Source: Chrysomallon squamiferum
Taxonomy: Eukaryota > Mollusca > Gastropoda > Neomphalida > Peltospiridae
Assembly (NCBI GenBank): GCA_012295275.1
Contig: CM022665.1
Coordinates: 9,478,476-9,542,475 of the forward strand
Direction: 5' to 3'
DNA length: 64,000 bases
Made by a program: the position numbers and the translations under genes. A model generated the notes under the pieces. That model did not search any database, was not told where the DNA came from, and saw nothing but the letters and a program-made list of their open reading frames with translations. Shown here piece after piece: positions 63,139-64,000 of this stretch. The first letter of the stretch is position 1; every line of letters starts with the position of its first letter.

Positions 63139-64000
63139 GTATGTCTTTTAAATAATACATTATTATTATTGTTGTTGTTGTTGTTGTTGTTAAAAAATAA
63201 ATCTAGGAGGAGGGGCATTTTTGCACACAATGAAGTGTATCCGTGTTCAGACGTACTCCGTGTATTAGAGAACTGAGGTAAAATAAAAATTATGCGTCTG
63301 TGTTAAAATTACTATATTAATAACATATGCTTAAAACATAAAGAACACAGACTTTAACTGAAGAACATATATGAAAATATCTCAAATCACCCATTGTGGA
63401 TGCAAACCCTTAATACTGATAGCTTAAATAAAAAAAAAAAAAAATAAAAAAATAAAATTAATAATAAAATAAAAATAAACCACCACAAAAACAATTATCC
63501 AATATTATTAAAAGCTAAATGTTTATCATTAGTTGTCACTTCAGTAACACACAGTAAATGAACATCTACCGGTTAGGAAACCAAAAATAACATGTACAAT
63601 TTACAAAGTTTCATGTTTAAGTTTATCACACCTCAACAATAACAAAGGGTTATTACATTTTTTTCAGACAGCTGTATTTAATTACCTGTCACGTCACTCT
63701 TTGACATAATGTTTCAAAATTAATCATGTGAAAAAATCTTCATTTGTTCACAAAACTGGAACTAAAGAATAATCTGTTAATTCGGCTAGTCAGTGAGTAT
63801 TAACATGAATACAAATGCATATATTATTTTCCTTCCTGCCTGCAGGACAATTCATACTTATACGTCATGCATATTTTAATCACTTAAAGCTGTTATGCTG
63901 TTATAACAAGTCAAATTTAGGCAATTAGTTAACTATAGGTCTCTAGCAATTACACTGCAATCTAGTGAAATCCGGATTTTGTATTTTATTTCTGGATAAA
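63139..64000 (+). other. First intron of the DUF4062 gene, truncated by window end
   Basis: No second exon is found. The stretch contains ATT and GTT runs (63158-63190) and an A-rich tract (63429-63478). The open frame that continues past 63138 is intron read-through. Confidence 0.55.

Overview
This window is a strongly AT-rich animal nuclear sequence. Its genes are split into many short exons by introns full of microsatellites (AT, ATT, ATTT, CA, GA), and there is no sign of bacterial operon organisation. The gene set (NPHP1, POMT2, AK7, a TMEM179 relative and a DUF4062 gene) is that of a ciliated metazoan. The intron style and AT-richness would suit a lophotrochozoan such as a gastropod mollusc, but that is an inference and no sequence here fixes the species.

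Layout from left to right. (1) 1-2103: gene-poor DNA upstream of the first gene. (2) 2104-7839, plus strand: a four-exon TMEM179-family membrane protein of 233 residues. (3) 7840-11701: tail-to-tail spacer holding a nuclear-receptor half-site cluster and a 24-bp minisatellite. (4) 11702-33495, minus strand: complete NPHP1 (nephrocystin-1), 29 firm coding exons plus one 33-nt phase-preserving exon, 736 or 747 residues. (5) 33496-33992: a 497-bp spacer between the start codons of two divergent genes, a likely shared promoter. (6) 33993-45635, plus strand: complete POMT2 (protein O-mannosyltransferase 2), 20 exons, 779 residues. (7) 45636-50814: POMT2 3' end, a non-autonomous hAT-like transposon and many microsatellites. 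(8) 50815-59131, plus strand: complete AK7 (adenylate kinase 7), 17 exons, 709 residues. (9) 59132-62871: spacer. (10) 62872 to the right edge, plus strand: the first coding exon of a DUF4062-type gene that runs out of the window.

All exon joins were derived by hand from reading frame, GT-AG (or GC-AG) borders and recalled family alignments, and phases were checked to sum correctly across each gene. NPHP1 (ciliary transition zone) and AK7 (axonemal nucleotide metabolism) both serve cilia. POMT2 acts in the ER on O-mannosylation. TMEM179 has no settled function. The genes do not form a pathway together; their linkage may reflect ancestral synteny, since TMEM179, AK7 and POMT2 all lie on human chromosome 14q.

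I found no clearly undescribed biological system. The points most worth checking are two GC-AG introns in NPHP1 that both contain perfect hairpins, two possible optional exons in the same gene, an ETS plus X-box pair at the AK7 start, a TTTCA/TTTTA repeat in POMT2, and the divergent NPHP1-POMT2 arrangement.
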